Position numbers and translations under genes: made by a program. A DNA stretch of 16,471 nucleotides from an uncultured Collinsella sp. (GTDB lineage Bacteria > Actinomycetota > Coriobacteriia > Coriobacteriales > Coriobacteriaceae): NCBI GenBank assembly GCA_900765115.1, contig CAAFQK010000095.1:1-16471 (forward strand), written 5' to 3'. Position 1 is the stretch's first letter. Each line of letters starts with the position of its first letter. The notes below the pieces were generated by a model. That model did not search any database, was not told the origin of the DNA, and saw only the letters and a list, made by a program, of their open reading frames with translations. This document shows positions 1-6,868 of the stretch, piece after piece.

Positions 1-74
1 ACGCCGGCAGGCGGGCGAAGCCGGTGCGGATCCGCGCAGCGGATGCGCGGAATCCTATACGCCGCACCATTTGA
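1..74 (+). other. 3' end of an upstream gene or structured RNA (unassigned)
   Basis: One reading frame is open from base 3 to a TGA at 72-74 and would encode a basic C-terminus ending in ARNPIRRTI, which I do not recognise. The same bases can fold strongly: GGTGC at 23-27 pairs with GCACC at 64-68, and inside it GGATCCGCGCA (28-38) pairs with TGCGCGGaATCC (44-55) with one bulged A. The stretch could be a coding 3' end, the 3' part of a structured RNA, or both. The intrinsic terminator directly after it fits either reading. Too little is in the window to decide. Confidence 0.3.
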
Positions 75-78
75 GATT

Positions 79-108
79 AAAGCTCCCGGCAACGGGGGCT
101 TTTCTTTT
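79..108 (+). terminator. Intrinsic terminator of the upstream unit
   Basis: A 10-bp stem, AAAGCTCCCG / CGGGGGCTTT with one G-U pair, closes a GCAA tetraloop. It is followed by TTTTCTTTT. It ends the transcription unit that enters from the left. Confidence 0.8.
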
Positions 109-231
109 GCGCTAGCTTGAGTGCTTTTGTCCAAAGGGACGATTTCCTGTCGACTCGTGTAAGATTCCGAGTAGATGTCGCGACTTATTCGCGACCACTC
201 CTTCTCAAGCGACCGATCAGGGTGATATTTC

Positions 232-2673
232 GTGGCAGAGCGTCCGACATACAAGCTCAGGTTTCTCGATCCCAAGAAGCGCTTTCCGGTGATGCCCGAG
301 CAGCCTGCGGGACGCTCATATGGCGTGGCCTGGAAACTCTTTGGCGAGGATCAGCATGAATCTTGTTATGTCGTCGAATTCGTTGGCAAAAGCCATGTGT
401 CGCTTTTGGGCTACGTAAGCGTTTCGGGTGAGGTGTACAAGGTGGACCGCCCCGTTAGCGAGGCTCCGCTGCCCAACGATCCCGACATGGAACTGGTCCT
501 TGACGACTCGGACTCCGGTATTGGTGAGATTATGGTGAGGGGAGCAAACGGCACGATGCGCGCGTGCGCGCGAACCGTCGGCTCTCCCGAAGGTCCCATG
601 CGCGAACAGTCCGATCACGAGACATGGAATTCGACCCGCTCCCTTCCTTACGGTGAGTTCATGGCATCGATGTTCCTGCGCTACGTGATATTCGCTGACT
701 CCGAAAATACCATTGCGAGCACGGCGGACGCCGACGGACTCGACGAGGGTATGCAAAACGTTGTCGACAAGATCAAGCTCGTAAAGTTGCCCGAGCCGGT
801 CGAGGTGTTTTTGGGCTTTAACACGGCACCGCTCCCCGATGCTATCGAGACGCTGCTTTACCGCGTTGACCATGCCGAGAATCCGAGCGGTATCGAGCGC
901 TATGCCGCCGCCCTTATGAGCGAAATTGACTTGCCCCGCCTGCGCACCATCGCTGCCAAGTCCGAGATGAGCCTGGCTCGCATTGATCGCTCAAAGATTT
1001 TCTATCTCAATTTTGATCGTAGCCTGTTGGACCAGGACGAGATTGACATGCTGCTTGCCATCGAGTGCCGTCTCAACCGCCTCTCCGGCATCCTTGAGCG
1101 CATCGGGGCCGGATTGGTCCCTGCGGCATCCTCGCCGAGCCTTGAGGGCTGCGCGCTCTTTGATGCGTGGCATATCGCCAAGACGACCAACGATGTTCCC
1201 CGACTGCTCGATACGGCTTCGAGCGATAACCCGTGGGCCAAGCCGGGAACGGTTTCGTGCCAGCCGGGCGGCGAGTGGGACGTGCGCACCCGTTTTGCGC
1301 GAATCGTTGAGGCGCTCAACGTGGTCACGCGGCTCGACTATACCTATCGGGCAAACGTTGCCGAGGGGATTATGCTCGTTCGGTTTGGGCAGTCTGTCGT
1401 TGATGCCATGCTGCAACGTGAATACGACGCTCAGGATGACGCCTGGCGCGAGCTGGACGAGGACGCGCGCGCGATCTGGGCCGCGGAGCACGATGCGCGC
1501 GTGGCACTCACGCTTGCGGCAGCGTGTTTTGCCGCGGGCACCTGCATCACGCGCTGCTATGTGCAGATTGCTGCTCCCGACAGTGAGCAGGGCGAGCGCG
1601 TTGTTGCAACGTATTTCTTTGGGCGCGCGGCCTATCTGGCCGATTGCGTGCCTGTCGCCAAGGATCTTGAGAGCATGGACATGGACGATATGCCGTGCAA
1701 GCGTGTGCTTGAGGCATATGAGTCAACCGCTCCGGAGACGATTGAACCTGCGGAGGTTCATGCTCGTCCGCGTGATGACCATCGCATGCTGCCGCCGGCG
1801 CTGCGCGATCTGCTGCTTGCCGATACGGCTGACGAGTTGGAGGTCATGGAAGAGGACGACGACCCATACGTGGCCCGTGTTGTTGAATTGCGCGAGCAGG
1901 CAAAAGTAGACCGTACAGGTGCTTTTGAAGGCTTTTCCCGTCTTGTCGAGGAGTTGGAGGCTAAGTGCACTGTCGCCGAGCTTTTGGCGACAGGTCCGGT
2001 TCAAACGCAGTTTTGCGATAACCAGCTGGTGCGCATGGTGCTACCGGTGTTGGAAGAAGACCGCTCTGTGCGAATCCTTCGTGCGCCCGATGCGCTGTAC
2101 TTTGCCCAGCACGAGATCTGCAGCTTTTATGCCGAGCAAGAGGACTTTGAACGAGCGCTGCCCGAGGTGCGCCATCTTTACGATCTGGCGCGCTCGTCCA
2201 TGCAATCGCACTTTGCGCTCATCAACGTGCTTGCGCGTCTGGAGCGCTTTGACGAGATTATCGAGGTGGCGCGCCACGGCCTACGTATTGCCAGCGATCG
2301 TTCTGCAATTGGCTACCTGTTCTATCGCTTGGCGTTTGCCTATTGGAATTGCGATCAGCTCGACCTGGCGCTGGCTTGTTACCGTCTAGTGCCGCGCGGC
2401 GAGGAGTCGGGCAGCAGCGCGCTGGAAGAAATGCAGGGCCTTATGAACGAGATGGGCGTCAGCGAGCCTCCGACGTTCGAAGAAGCGGTTGAGACCATCC
2501 ACAAGGCTGGACTCGAGCTGCCGCCAGTGTCCGCCGTGACGAATCAGCTGGCAGATGCCGCTGTTCAACTGGTCGACAACGGCTTCTTTTTCCTGGCACG
2601 CGGTTGCATCTACCAAATGTGGCGCACTATGGGCAACGACGAGCTCGGCTCCCTCAACCGCTCGCTGGGGTAG
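232..2673 (+). CDS. TPR-containing protein of unknown function (813 aa)
   Basis: I do not recognise this protein. It starts at a GTG preceded by AGGGTG at 219-224. There is no signal peptide or membrane segment, so it is probably cytoplasmic. The first 600 residues are mixed, acidic and have no motif I can name. Residues about 528-545 are a strongly acidic stretch (EVMEEDDDPY). Residues about 620-735 read as consecutive helix-turn-helix pairs of TPR type (Ala/Leu/Tyr spacing in EQEDFERALPEVRHLY, NVLARLERFDEIIEVARHG and AYWNCDQLDLALACY), which normally mediate protein contacts. The gene stands alone: a terminator lies upstream and 161 bp of non-coding DNA separate it from the following ATPase gene. 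Codon use matches the neighbours, so recent transfer is not indicated. The coding call is certain; the function is open. Confidence 0.85.
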   Translation: MAERPTYKLRFLDPKKRFPVMPEQPAGRSYGVAWKLFGEDQHESCYVVEFVGKSHVSLLGYVSVSGEVYKVDRPVSEAPLPNDPDMELVLDDSDSGIGEIMVRGANGTMRACARTVGSPEGPMREQSDHETWNSTRSLPYGEFMASMFLRYVIFADSENTIASTADADGLDEGMQNVVDKIKLVKLPEPVEVFLGFNTAPLPDAIETLLYRVDHAENPSGIERYAAALMSEIDLPRLRTIAAKSEMSLARIDRSKIFYLNFDRSLLDQDEIDMLLAIECRLNRLSGILERIGAGLVPAASSPSLEGCALFDAWHIAKTTNDVPRLLDTASSDNPWAKPGTVSCQPGGEWDVRTRFARIVEALNVVTRLDYTYRANVAEGIMLVRFGQSVVDAMLQREYDAQDDAWRELDEDARAIWAAEHDARVALTLAAACFAAGTCITRCYVQIAAPDSEQGERVVATYFFGRAAYLADCVPVAKDLESMDMDDMPCKRVLEAYESTAPETIEPAEVHARPRDDHRMLPPALRDLLLADTADELEVMEEDDDPYVARVVELREQAKVDRTGAFEGFSRLVEELEAKCTVAELLATGPVQTQFCDNQLVRMVLPVLEEDRSVRILRAPDALYFAQHEICSFYAEQEDFERALPEVRHLYDLARSSMQSHFALINVLARLERFDEIIEVARHGLRIASDRSAIGYLFYRLAFAYWNCDQLDLALACYRLVPRGEESGSSALEEMQGLMNEMGVSEPPTFEEAVETIHKAGLELPPVSAVTNQLADAAVQLVDNGFFFLARGCIYQMWRTMGNDELGSLNRSLG

Positions 2674-2762
2674 GGGCGATATAGAGGGGCCGCACCGCGC
2701 TATTTGTATCGGCGCGGGCGGGAGGACCCGACAGAATCGGTAAGGCATAAAGCCGCCGAGCC

Positions 2763-2817
2763 TGCTAAAACTGTTAAACTCTGCTAAAGTTGCTAAACTT
2801 TGTTAAAGTTGTTAAAA
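2763..2817 (+). repeat. Six tandem TGYTAAA units upstream of the ATPase gene
   Basis: TGCTAAA or TGTTAAA begins at 2763, 2772, 2782, 2791, 2801 and 2810. The spacing is 9, 10, 9, 10 and 9 bp, giving 19-bp pairs. The array is A/T-rich against a GC-rich background and ends 7 bp before the GAGGAGG ribosome binding site at 2824-2830. Such phased repeats usually bind a protein that oligomerises on DNA. Autoregulation by the following winged-helix ATPase is an inference. An alternative is a site for another regulator, or a slippage-prone tract of no function. Confidence 0.85.
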
Positions 2818-2834
2818 CTGGCAGAGGAGGTCGA

Positions 2835-3917
2835 ATGTCAAAAGCTATTAATCCCTTTAAGCCAACAGCGGGCATGAATCCACCTGAGCTTATCGGACGC
2901 GACGCTGTTTTGGATGACTTTGCCGAAGCTCTTGAGAATGGCCCTGGTGCCCCCGATCGACTCATGCGCATCTCGGGTGTCCGAGGCACGGGTAAAACGG
3001 TGCTCCTCAACGCATTGGGCGATCTTGCGCGCAAAAAAGGATTCGAGGTTGTCGACGTCGCCTCAAATGCCGGTTTTTGCGACAGAATTCTCGAGGCTCT
3101 GCAGCGAAATGTTCGTCTTGCATCAATGTCGATTTACCCATCGATTTTAGGAGTCAGCCTTGGCTCCGTAGAGCTGTCGAAGTCAGCCTCTCATCTGGGG
3201 GAGGCGATGTACGATGCCGCGAAGCGAGGTGGTTTGCTCATCACACTCGATGAGATTCAGGACGCCTCAACTGAGGAAATGCGCGAGCTGGGTAATGAAA
3301 TGCAGCTCTTGATTCGCCAAGGGGCGAATGTCGCCTTTGCATTCGCTGGTTTGCCGACCTCGGTGGATGGCGTGGTGGTGGATGATACGTTGACGTTCCT
3401 TCAGAGGGCGAAGCATATCGAGCTCACGCGGCTTTCAGATTTTGAAGTCGGCGGATCGTTTGAGGATACGATGAGGCGTGCGGGCAAGGAACTCGACGAA
3501 GGCGTTGCTGAGCTTTTAACAAAGGCTTCGGCAGGCTATCCCTTTATGGTCCAGTTGGTCGGATATTACGCTTGGCAGGTTGCTGCGCGCAGCGGGTCGG
3601 AGAGCGTGAGTGAAGAGGCGGCTCGCAAGGGTGTCCAGGCGGCTCTTGATAGTTTCAATGCCATGGTGATTGCCCCCGCGCTGCGCAGGGTGTCGGAGCG
3701 GCAGTTTCAATATCTCGCGGCGATGGCGCAATGCGAAGGCGGCGAGATTACGAACGGTGATATTGCCAAAAAGATGGGATTGCCGGCGAATAAAGTCGGG
3801 TCGTATCGCAAACGTCTGATCGATACGGGACTGATTGAGCCTGCCGGCTACGGCTGTGTTTCGTTTGCAATTCCGTACATGCGCGATTATCTGTTGGAGA
3901 CCATTCGAGCGGACTAA
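2835..3917 (+). CDS. P-loop ATPase (AAA/STAND-like) with C-terminal winged helix
   Basis: The ATG at 2835 is chosen because GAGGAGG (2824-2830) sits 4 bp upstream. The frame stays open further upstream, but only through the tandem repeat. The 360-residue product has the hGRD entry motif (LIGRD, 19-23), Walker A GVRGTGKT at 48-55, Walker B LLITLDE at 134-140 and a sensor-like AFAGLP. A C-terminal segment at about 290-355 (ITNGDIAKKMGLPANKVGSYRKRL) looks like a winged helix-turn-helix. It resembles the standalone ATP-binding proteins of the AAA_16/ATPase_2 type that are common in Actinomycetota and archaea, whose roles are mostly unknown. There are no membrane segments. The DNA-binding domain and the repeats in front of the gene suggest it may act at its own promoter; this is an inference. 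The ATPase call is firm, the biological role is not. Confidence 0.85.
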   Translation: MSKAINPFKPTAGMNPPELIGRDAVLDDFAEALENGPGAPDRLMRISGVRGTGKTVLLNALGDLARKKGFEVVDVASNAGFCDRILEALQRNVRLASMSIYPSILGVSLGSVELSKSASHLGEAMYDAAKRGGLLITLDEIQDASTEEMRELGNEMQLLIRQGANVAFAFAGLPTSVDGVVVDDTLTFLQRAKHIELTRLSDFEVGGSFEDTMRRAGKELDEGVAELLTKASAGYPFMVQLVGYYAWQVAARSGSESVSEEAARKGVQAALDSFNAMVIAPALRRVSERQFQYLAAMAQCEGGEITNGDIAKKMGLPANKVGSYRKRLIDTGLIEPAGYGCVSFAIPYMRDYLLETIRAD

Positions 3918-3963
3918 TAAAGACTGGAGGCATCGACGCCGCCGCTGTGGTTGCCCCCGCATC

Positions 3964-4125
3964 TTTGTCTCAATCTGTAACATCTAGAGGGGATTACGGC
4001 ATGCAGGTGTTTCAGATTGAGACATTTGCGGATGGCGCTGACTGTTTGTCTAAATCTGTAACATCTGGACGAAGATTCGGCCTGTAACTGTTACAAATTG
4101 AGATGATTGGCTGAGACGTCTACTG
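3964..4125 (+). repeat. Two degenerate copies of an 81-bp unit, each with inverted arms
   Basis: TTTGTCTCAATCTGTAACAT begins at 3964 and a near copy begins at 4045 (23 of 25 bases match over 3964-3988 versus 4045-4069). In each unit an inverted arm lies downstream: CAGATTGAGACA at 4013-4024 (12-bp exact complement of 3966-3977) and CAAATTGAGATG at 4094-4105, again 81 bp apart. The second unit also holds the palindrome TGTAACtGTTACA at 4083-4095. Both units end in ACTG. The 280 bp between the ATPase gene and the tRNA contain no credible gene. The element could be a dispersed intergenic repeat, a degenerate insertion end or a regulator site. Confidence 0.75.
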
Positions 4126-4154
4126 GCAAATCGGAATCGCTCCAAAATTCCCCC

Positions 4155-4183
4155 TTGCCCATCCTTGGCTGTTTGGTTACTAT
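4155..4183 (+). promoter_or_regulatory. Candidate promoter of tRNA-Ser
   Basis: TTGCCC at 4155-4160, a 17-bp spacer and TACTAT at 4178-4183 resemble a sigma-70-type promoter, with a start about 7 bp before the tRNA. The -10 match is 4 of 6, so this is suggestive only. Confidence 0.45.
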
Positions 4184-4197
4184 AGAACGGCTGTTAC

Positions 4198-4288
4198 GGA
4201 GAGCTGACCGAGAGGCCGAAGGTGCTCGCCTGCTAAGCGAGTATGCCCCAAAAGGGCATCTGGGGTTCGAATCCCCAGCTCTCCGCCA
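4198..4288 (+). tRNA. tRNA-Ser (anticodon GCT)
   Basis: A complete type II tRNA is visible. The acceptor arm is GGAGAGC (4198-4204) with GCTCTCC, followed by discriminator G and an encoded CCA ending at 4288. The anticodon stem CTCGC/GCGAG encloses loop CTGCTAA with anticodon GCT at 4232-4234, which reads AGC and AGU codons. The long variable arm typical of serine tRNAs is ATGCCC/GGGCAT. The T arm is TGGGG-TTCGAAT-CCCCA. It has its own promoter and terminator. Its 3' end is duplicated downstream, which is unusual (see the repeat entries). Confidence 0.97.
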
Positions 4289-4302
4289 GTAAGACTTTAA
4301 AG

Positions 4303-4328
4303 AAGGGTTCCGAAAGGGGCCCTTTTTT
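4303..4328 (+). terminator. Intrinsic terminator of tRNA-Ser
   Basis: AAGGGTTCC pairs with GGGGCCCTT (two G-U pairs) around a GAAA tetraloop, followed by a T run. It starts 15 bp after the tRNA CCA. Confidence 0.85.
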
Positions 4329-4342
4329 AGTTGAACCACGTT

Positions 4343-4360
4343 AGCTGGGGATTCGAACCC
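4343..4360 (-). repeat. Inverted copy of the tRNA-Ser T arm
   Basis: AGCTGGGGATTCGAACCC is the exact reverse complement of 4263-4280, the 3' strand of the tRNA T arm plus the start of the acceptor arm. A tRNA body does not follow in this orientation. A related minus-strand copy lies 191 bp further on. Confidence 0.85.
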
Positions 4361-4470
4361 GAGAGGGCACGGGCGTTAAGCAAACGCGAAAGCGTTTGTA
4401 GCCCGTGGGAGAAAAGCTGCCAGGCTTTGAAGCCGGAGGGCATGCGCAGCGTGCCCGGACATCCCCAGCT
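4343..4470 (+). other. Possible folded RNA element inside the tRNA-derived repeat
   Basis: The outer arms AGCTGGGGAT (4343-4352) and ATCCCCAGCT (4461-4470) are exact complements. Inside are three more helices. CACGGGC (4368-4374) pairs with GCCCGTG (4401-4407) and encloses CAAACGC-GAAA-GCGTTTG (4381-4398). GGCTT-TG-AAGCC lies at 4423-4434. GGGCATGC-GCA-GCGTGCCC lies at 4438-4456. Nearly every stretch can pair, more than expected of idle spacer. It lies downstream of the tRNA terminator and upstream of a second terminator at 4493, so it could be the body of a small transcript, but I see no clear promoter for it. I do not recognise the family. Confidence 0.4.
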
Positions 4471-4520
4471 CTCCGCCAGTACGAATTTGAAGAAGGGTCC
4501 CATTTGGGGTCCTTTTTTAT
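4461..4520 (+). repeat. Second copy of the tRNA-Ser 3' end and its terminator
   Basis: The 21 bases at 4461-4481 (starting ATCCCCAGCT, ending CGCCAGTA) are identical to 4271-4291, exactly 190 bp upstream, and include the acceptor 3' strand and CCA. Similarity continues through the terminator that follows. No matching 5' half (GGAGAGCTGACC...) precedes this copy, so it is not a tRNA gene. It looks like the far attachment site of an element once integrated at the tRNA 3' end, or a decayed tandem tRNA. No integrase lies between the copies. Confidence 0.8.
4493..4518 (+). terminator. Intrinsic terminator after the duplicated tRNA 3' end
   Basis: AAGGGTCCC pairs with GGGGTCCTT around an ATTT loop and is followed by a T run. 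It is clearly related to the terminator at 4303-4328 yet keeps pairing through different bases, which suggests maintained function. Confidence 0.75.
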
Positions 4521-4529
4521 TATCAAGAA

Positions 4530-4551
4530 TGGCGGCTGGGGATTCGAACCC
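4530..4551 (-). repeat. Second inverted tRNA 3'-end fragment
   Basis: On the minus strand this reads GGGTTCGAATCCCCAGC followed by GCCA, that is, a T arm joined to a CCA end. Compared with the intact tRNA it lacks the TCTCC part of the acceptor arm. It lies 191 bp after the first inverted copy, completing a plus-minus-plus-minus pattern of T-arm pieces between 4261 and 4551. Confidence 0.75.
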
Positions 4552-4585
4552 TCAAAAAGGAGGCATCCTTTCGGATGCCTCCTTT
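4552..4585 (-). terminator. Intrinsic terminator of the carboxypeptidase gene
   Basis: A perfect 13-bp stem (AAAGGAGGCATCC at 4556-4568 with 4573-4585) encloses TTTC, which is GAAA on the minus strand. On that strand it ends in TTTTTG. It begins 24 bp beyond the stop codon of the minus-strand gene. Confidence 0.9.
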
Positions 4586-4609
4586 CAGTGGACTTATTAT
4601 TCTTGCGCC

Positions 4610-5950
4610 CTACATCTCAGGAGCCTTGGCTACGGTCTCGCTCTCTGCCGCAAGTGGGCGGTTGTCGATGCGGCGGCCCAAGCGATCGAGCTTCACGAGC
4701 AGCCATTCAATGGGATTCGGCCCTGCGCCTTCCTCGTCGGCAACCAGGTCCATGACGGCGATCTTGGTGCCGTCCTGCTTGAGTGTAACGCTGCCCACCT
4801 TGTCGCCCACATGCACCGTGCCCGAAAGATCGTCGTAGCTAACCTTTTCGGTCACCTCGCCGGCAAGGGAAAACACGGTCGCTTGCGCCGTGGGATCGGC
4901 GAGCGTGGCGTCGATCGTCTTATCCGTCCAGTCGGTTTGACTAATGCGCGCCATAAGCGGGTTGCCGTTGGCGGTCTTTTCCTGCGTGTTGGCGATTGCG
5001 ACCGTCACCTTGTGGTCGTAGTACCAGTTGGCAAGGGTTGCGGTATCGGTAAAGCGCTGGTCGGTGGTGGTGGAGTTCAAAACGACGGTGTAGATCTCGT
5101 CGCCGTCGCGGTTGTAGGCGCTCGTAAAGCAATAGCCTGCATCGTCGGTGGTGCCGGTCTTGCCACCGATGTTGCCATCTTGGCCCAGCAAATAGTTATG
5201 CGTGTCCATGGAATGCGAATGGTCGGTGCCGTCGGCGCCCGTGACCTCGATCCAGGAATCCTCGCTCGCTACGACCTCGCGGATCGTGTCGTTTTTCATG
5301 GCCTCCTGCATCATCAGCGCTACGTCGTGTGCGGTTGAGTGCATATCGCCAGCCCACTCATCAAAGTCCAGACCATGCGGGTTTTCAAAAAGCGTACCGG
5401 TGCAGCCGAGCTTCTTAGCGCGCTCGTTCATGGCCTTCACAAATGTGGCCTCGGCGTCTTTGGTCTTAGGGTCGATCTTCTTGCCCACATATTCGGCGAG
5501 CACGATGGCGGCGTCGTTGCCCGAGGGAATCATCAGGCCGCGCAGTGCCTGCTCCACGGTAAGCTCGTCGCCTTCGAGCAAGCCGGCGGTCGAATTACCC
5601 ACGGTGGCTGCGGCGTTGCTCACCGTGACCTTCTCGTCCATCTTGCAATTCTCGACGGTTAGGATTGCGGTCATGACCTTGGTGATCGAGGCAATCTTGA
5701 CCTGCTCATCGGCGCCGCGCCCATAGTAGACGGTGCCGTCTTTGCCCATGACGAGGGCATTGGTCGCATCGATATCGGGCAGGTTTTCGGCCGTGATGCC
5801 GCGCGCATCGGCGGTTTTGCCGCAAACATTGTCGGTCGTGAGCACTTGGGCGCCGGCGACGGTGGGCGCGCCAGCGGCAAGGGCGATAGCGCAGACAAAG
5901 CCGGCGGCAAGCTGGGCTGAGCGCTTTGCAAAAGAGGTGAGGGACTTCAC
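4610..5950 (-). CDS. Secreted D-alanyl-D-alanine carboxypeptidase (PBP5-like, serine family S11)
   Basis: The enzyme removes the terminal D-Ala from peptidoglycan stem pentapeptides outside the membrane. Counted from the GTG at 5950 it has 446 residues. The three active-site motifs are present: SITK at 88-91 (nucleophile S88), SGN at 143-145 and KTG at 264-266. A PBP5-type C-terminal beta domain follows, then an amphipathic end (NPIEWLLVKLDRLGRR) suited to membrane attachment. I chose the GTG because residues 1-35 then form a standard signal peptide (KR, Ala/Leu core, AGA-Q cleavage) and a -10-like TATACT lies just upstream. ATG codons at 6019 and 6061 would add an unlikely N-terminus. It is divergent from a VanRS-like pair, which may regulate it. 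Which dac paralogue it is cannot be told. Confidence 0.93.
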   Translation of the reverse strand: MKSLTSFAKRSAQLAAGFVCAIALAAGAPTVAGAQVLTTDNVCGKTADARGITAENLPDIDATNALVMGKDGTVYYGRGADEQVKIASITKVMTAILTVENCKMDEKVTVSNAAATVGNSTAGLLEGDELTVEQALRGLMIPSGNDAAIVLAEYVGKKIDPKTKDAEATFVKAMNERAKKLGCTGTLFENPHGLDFDEWAGDMHSTAHDVALMMQEAMKNDTIREVVASEDSWIEVTGADGTDHSHSMDTHNYLLGQDGNIGGKTGTTDDAGYCFTSAYNRDGDEIYTVVLNSTTTDQRFTDTATLANWYYDHKVTVAIANTQEKTANGNPLMARISQTDWTDKTIDATLADPTAQATVFSLAGEVTEKVSYDDLSGTVHVGDKVGSVTLKQDGTKIAVMDLVADEEGAGPNPIEWLLVKLDRLGRRIDNRPLAAESETVAKAPEM

Positions 5951-5989
5951 AGATTTCGCTTTCGACGGGATGGTCTCTTCTGAAACTAG

Positions 5990-5995
5990 AGTATA
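5990..5995 (-). promoter_or_regulatory. Candidate -10 element of the carboxypeptidase gene
   Basis: On the minus strand TATACT lies 39 bp before the proposed GTG start. The -35 region is poor (TGATCG at a 17-bp spacing), so the promoter may need an activator. Transcription from here would exclude the upstream ATG candidates and supports the GTG start. Confidence 0.45.
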
Positions 5996-6066
5996 TCGTT
6001 TGCCGGCGTCGGCGATCATCGCGTGCGCGCTTGGCCCACATCCGCACCCGAACGGGCACAAGGGTG

Positions 6067-6126
6067 CTTAAGGCCGACTTAATCACCCACGCTTGTTGTG
6101 TGTGGCGTGCGCGCCTCAGGCATAAT
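6067..6126 (+). promoter_or_regulatory. Candidate promoter and 11-bp direct repeat of the VanRS-like operon
   Basis: CATAAT at 6121-6126 is a plausible -10 element, 20 bp before the start codon. Upstream, CTTAA occurs at 6067-6071 and 6078-6082, an 11-bp period. OmpR/PhoB-family regulators typically bind direct repeats with this period, so this may be an autoregulatory site that also serves the divergent carboxypeptidase gene. The -35 region is weak. The function is inferred. Confidence 0.4.
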
Positions 6127-6146
6127 GGAGCGCGAGAGGAGCACGC

Positions 6147-6842
6147 ATGAACGAGCGCATTTTGGTAGTTGATGACGAGAAGGCCATCGCCGACTTGGTT
6201 GGCATCTACCTTACAAAAGAGGGCTTTGATGTCCAGATTGCCTATAGCGGGGCCGATGCTGCCAAGGCGATTTTGGAGCAGGAGTTCGATCTGGCGCTGC
6301 TTGATGTCATGCTGCCCGATATCGATGGGTTTGAGCTGCTGCGTACGATCCGTTCCAGCCATACCTATCCCGTGATCATGCTGACGGCGCGCGATGCCCA
6401 GCAAGACAAGATCGGGGGCCTTTCGCTTGGCGCGGACGATTACGTGGTTAAGCCGTTCCGTCCGCTGGAGCTCATCGCGCGCGTGCACGCTCAGCTTCGC
6501 CGCTATACCAGCTACGGTAGCCGTGCACAGGCGGCCGAGTCGCCGACCATTCAGCTCGACGGCTTGGAGATCAACCGCGATGCTCGTTCCGTGACAGTGG
6601 ACGGTTCACCGGTTCGCCTCACGCCCACCGAGTATTCAATCTTGCTGTATCTGGTCGAGCATCGCGGCAGCGTGGTGGCCGTGGAGGACCTGTTCCGCGC
6701 GGTGTGGAACGAGGACTTTATGCCCGGCTCCAACAATACGGTGATGGTGCATATTCGCCACTTGCGCGAAAAGATCGGCGACGACGCACAAAAGCCACGC
6801 TTTATCAAAAACGTCTGGGGCGTCGGCTACATCATCGAATAA
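6147..6842 (+). CDS. VanR-like response regulator (OmpR/PhoB family)
   Basis: This is a 231-residue transcription factor with an N-terminal receiver domain (acidic pocket D9/D10, phosphoacceptor D53 in LLDVMLPD, conserved KPF) and a C-terminal winged helix (SNNTVMVHIRHLREKIGD...NVWGVGY). Stretches such as KPFRPLELIARVHAQLRRY match my memory of enterococcal VanR closely, more than generic PhoB. AGAGGAG at 6135-6141 supports the start. The kinase gene follows 26 bp later on the same strand, so the two form an operon. The divergent D,D-carboxypeptidase gene is the obvious candidate target. No vanH, vanA or vanX ligase genes are in the window, so a resistance label is not justified. Confidence 0.92.
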   Translation: MNERILVVDDEKAIADLVGIYLTKEGFDVQIAYSGADAAKAILEQEFDLALLDVMLPDIDGFELLRTIRSSHTYPVIMLTARDAQQDKIGGLSLGADDYVVKPFRPLELIARVHAQLRRYTSYGSRAQAAESPTIQLDGLEINRDARSVTVDGSPVRLTPTEYSILLYLVEHRGSVVAVEDLFRAVWNEDFMPGSNNTVMVHIRHLREKIGDDAQKPRFIKNVWGVGYIIE

Positions 6843-6868
6843 CGCTTTTCGCTTGTGAGGATCTTGAT

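Noticed and set aside
2763..2817. CRISPR array
   Set aside because: The repeat units are 7 bp with 2-3 bp spacing. There are no long repeats, no unique spacers and no cas genes.
4091..4526. Minus-strand reading frames (4091-4339 and 4341-4526) that contain WRRAGD, the first as WRRAGDSNPR
   Set aside because: The motif is the antisense translation of tRNA T-arm and acceptor sequence, a well-known source of false proteins. No ribosome binding sites support these frames.
4198..4551. Integrated mobile element at the tRNA
   Set aside because: The interval between the direct copies is only 190 bp and has no integrase or other gene, so at most a scar is present.
4331..5338. 335-codon plus-strand frame across the tRNA-derived repeat and the carboxypeptidase gene
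   Set aside because: It starts in tRNA-derived sequence and continues as an antisense shadow of the carboxypeptidase. The minus-strand protein has all three active-site motifs.
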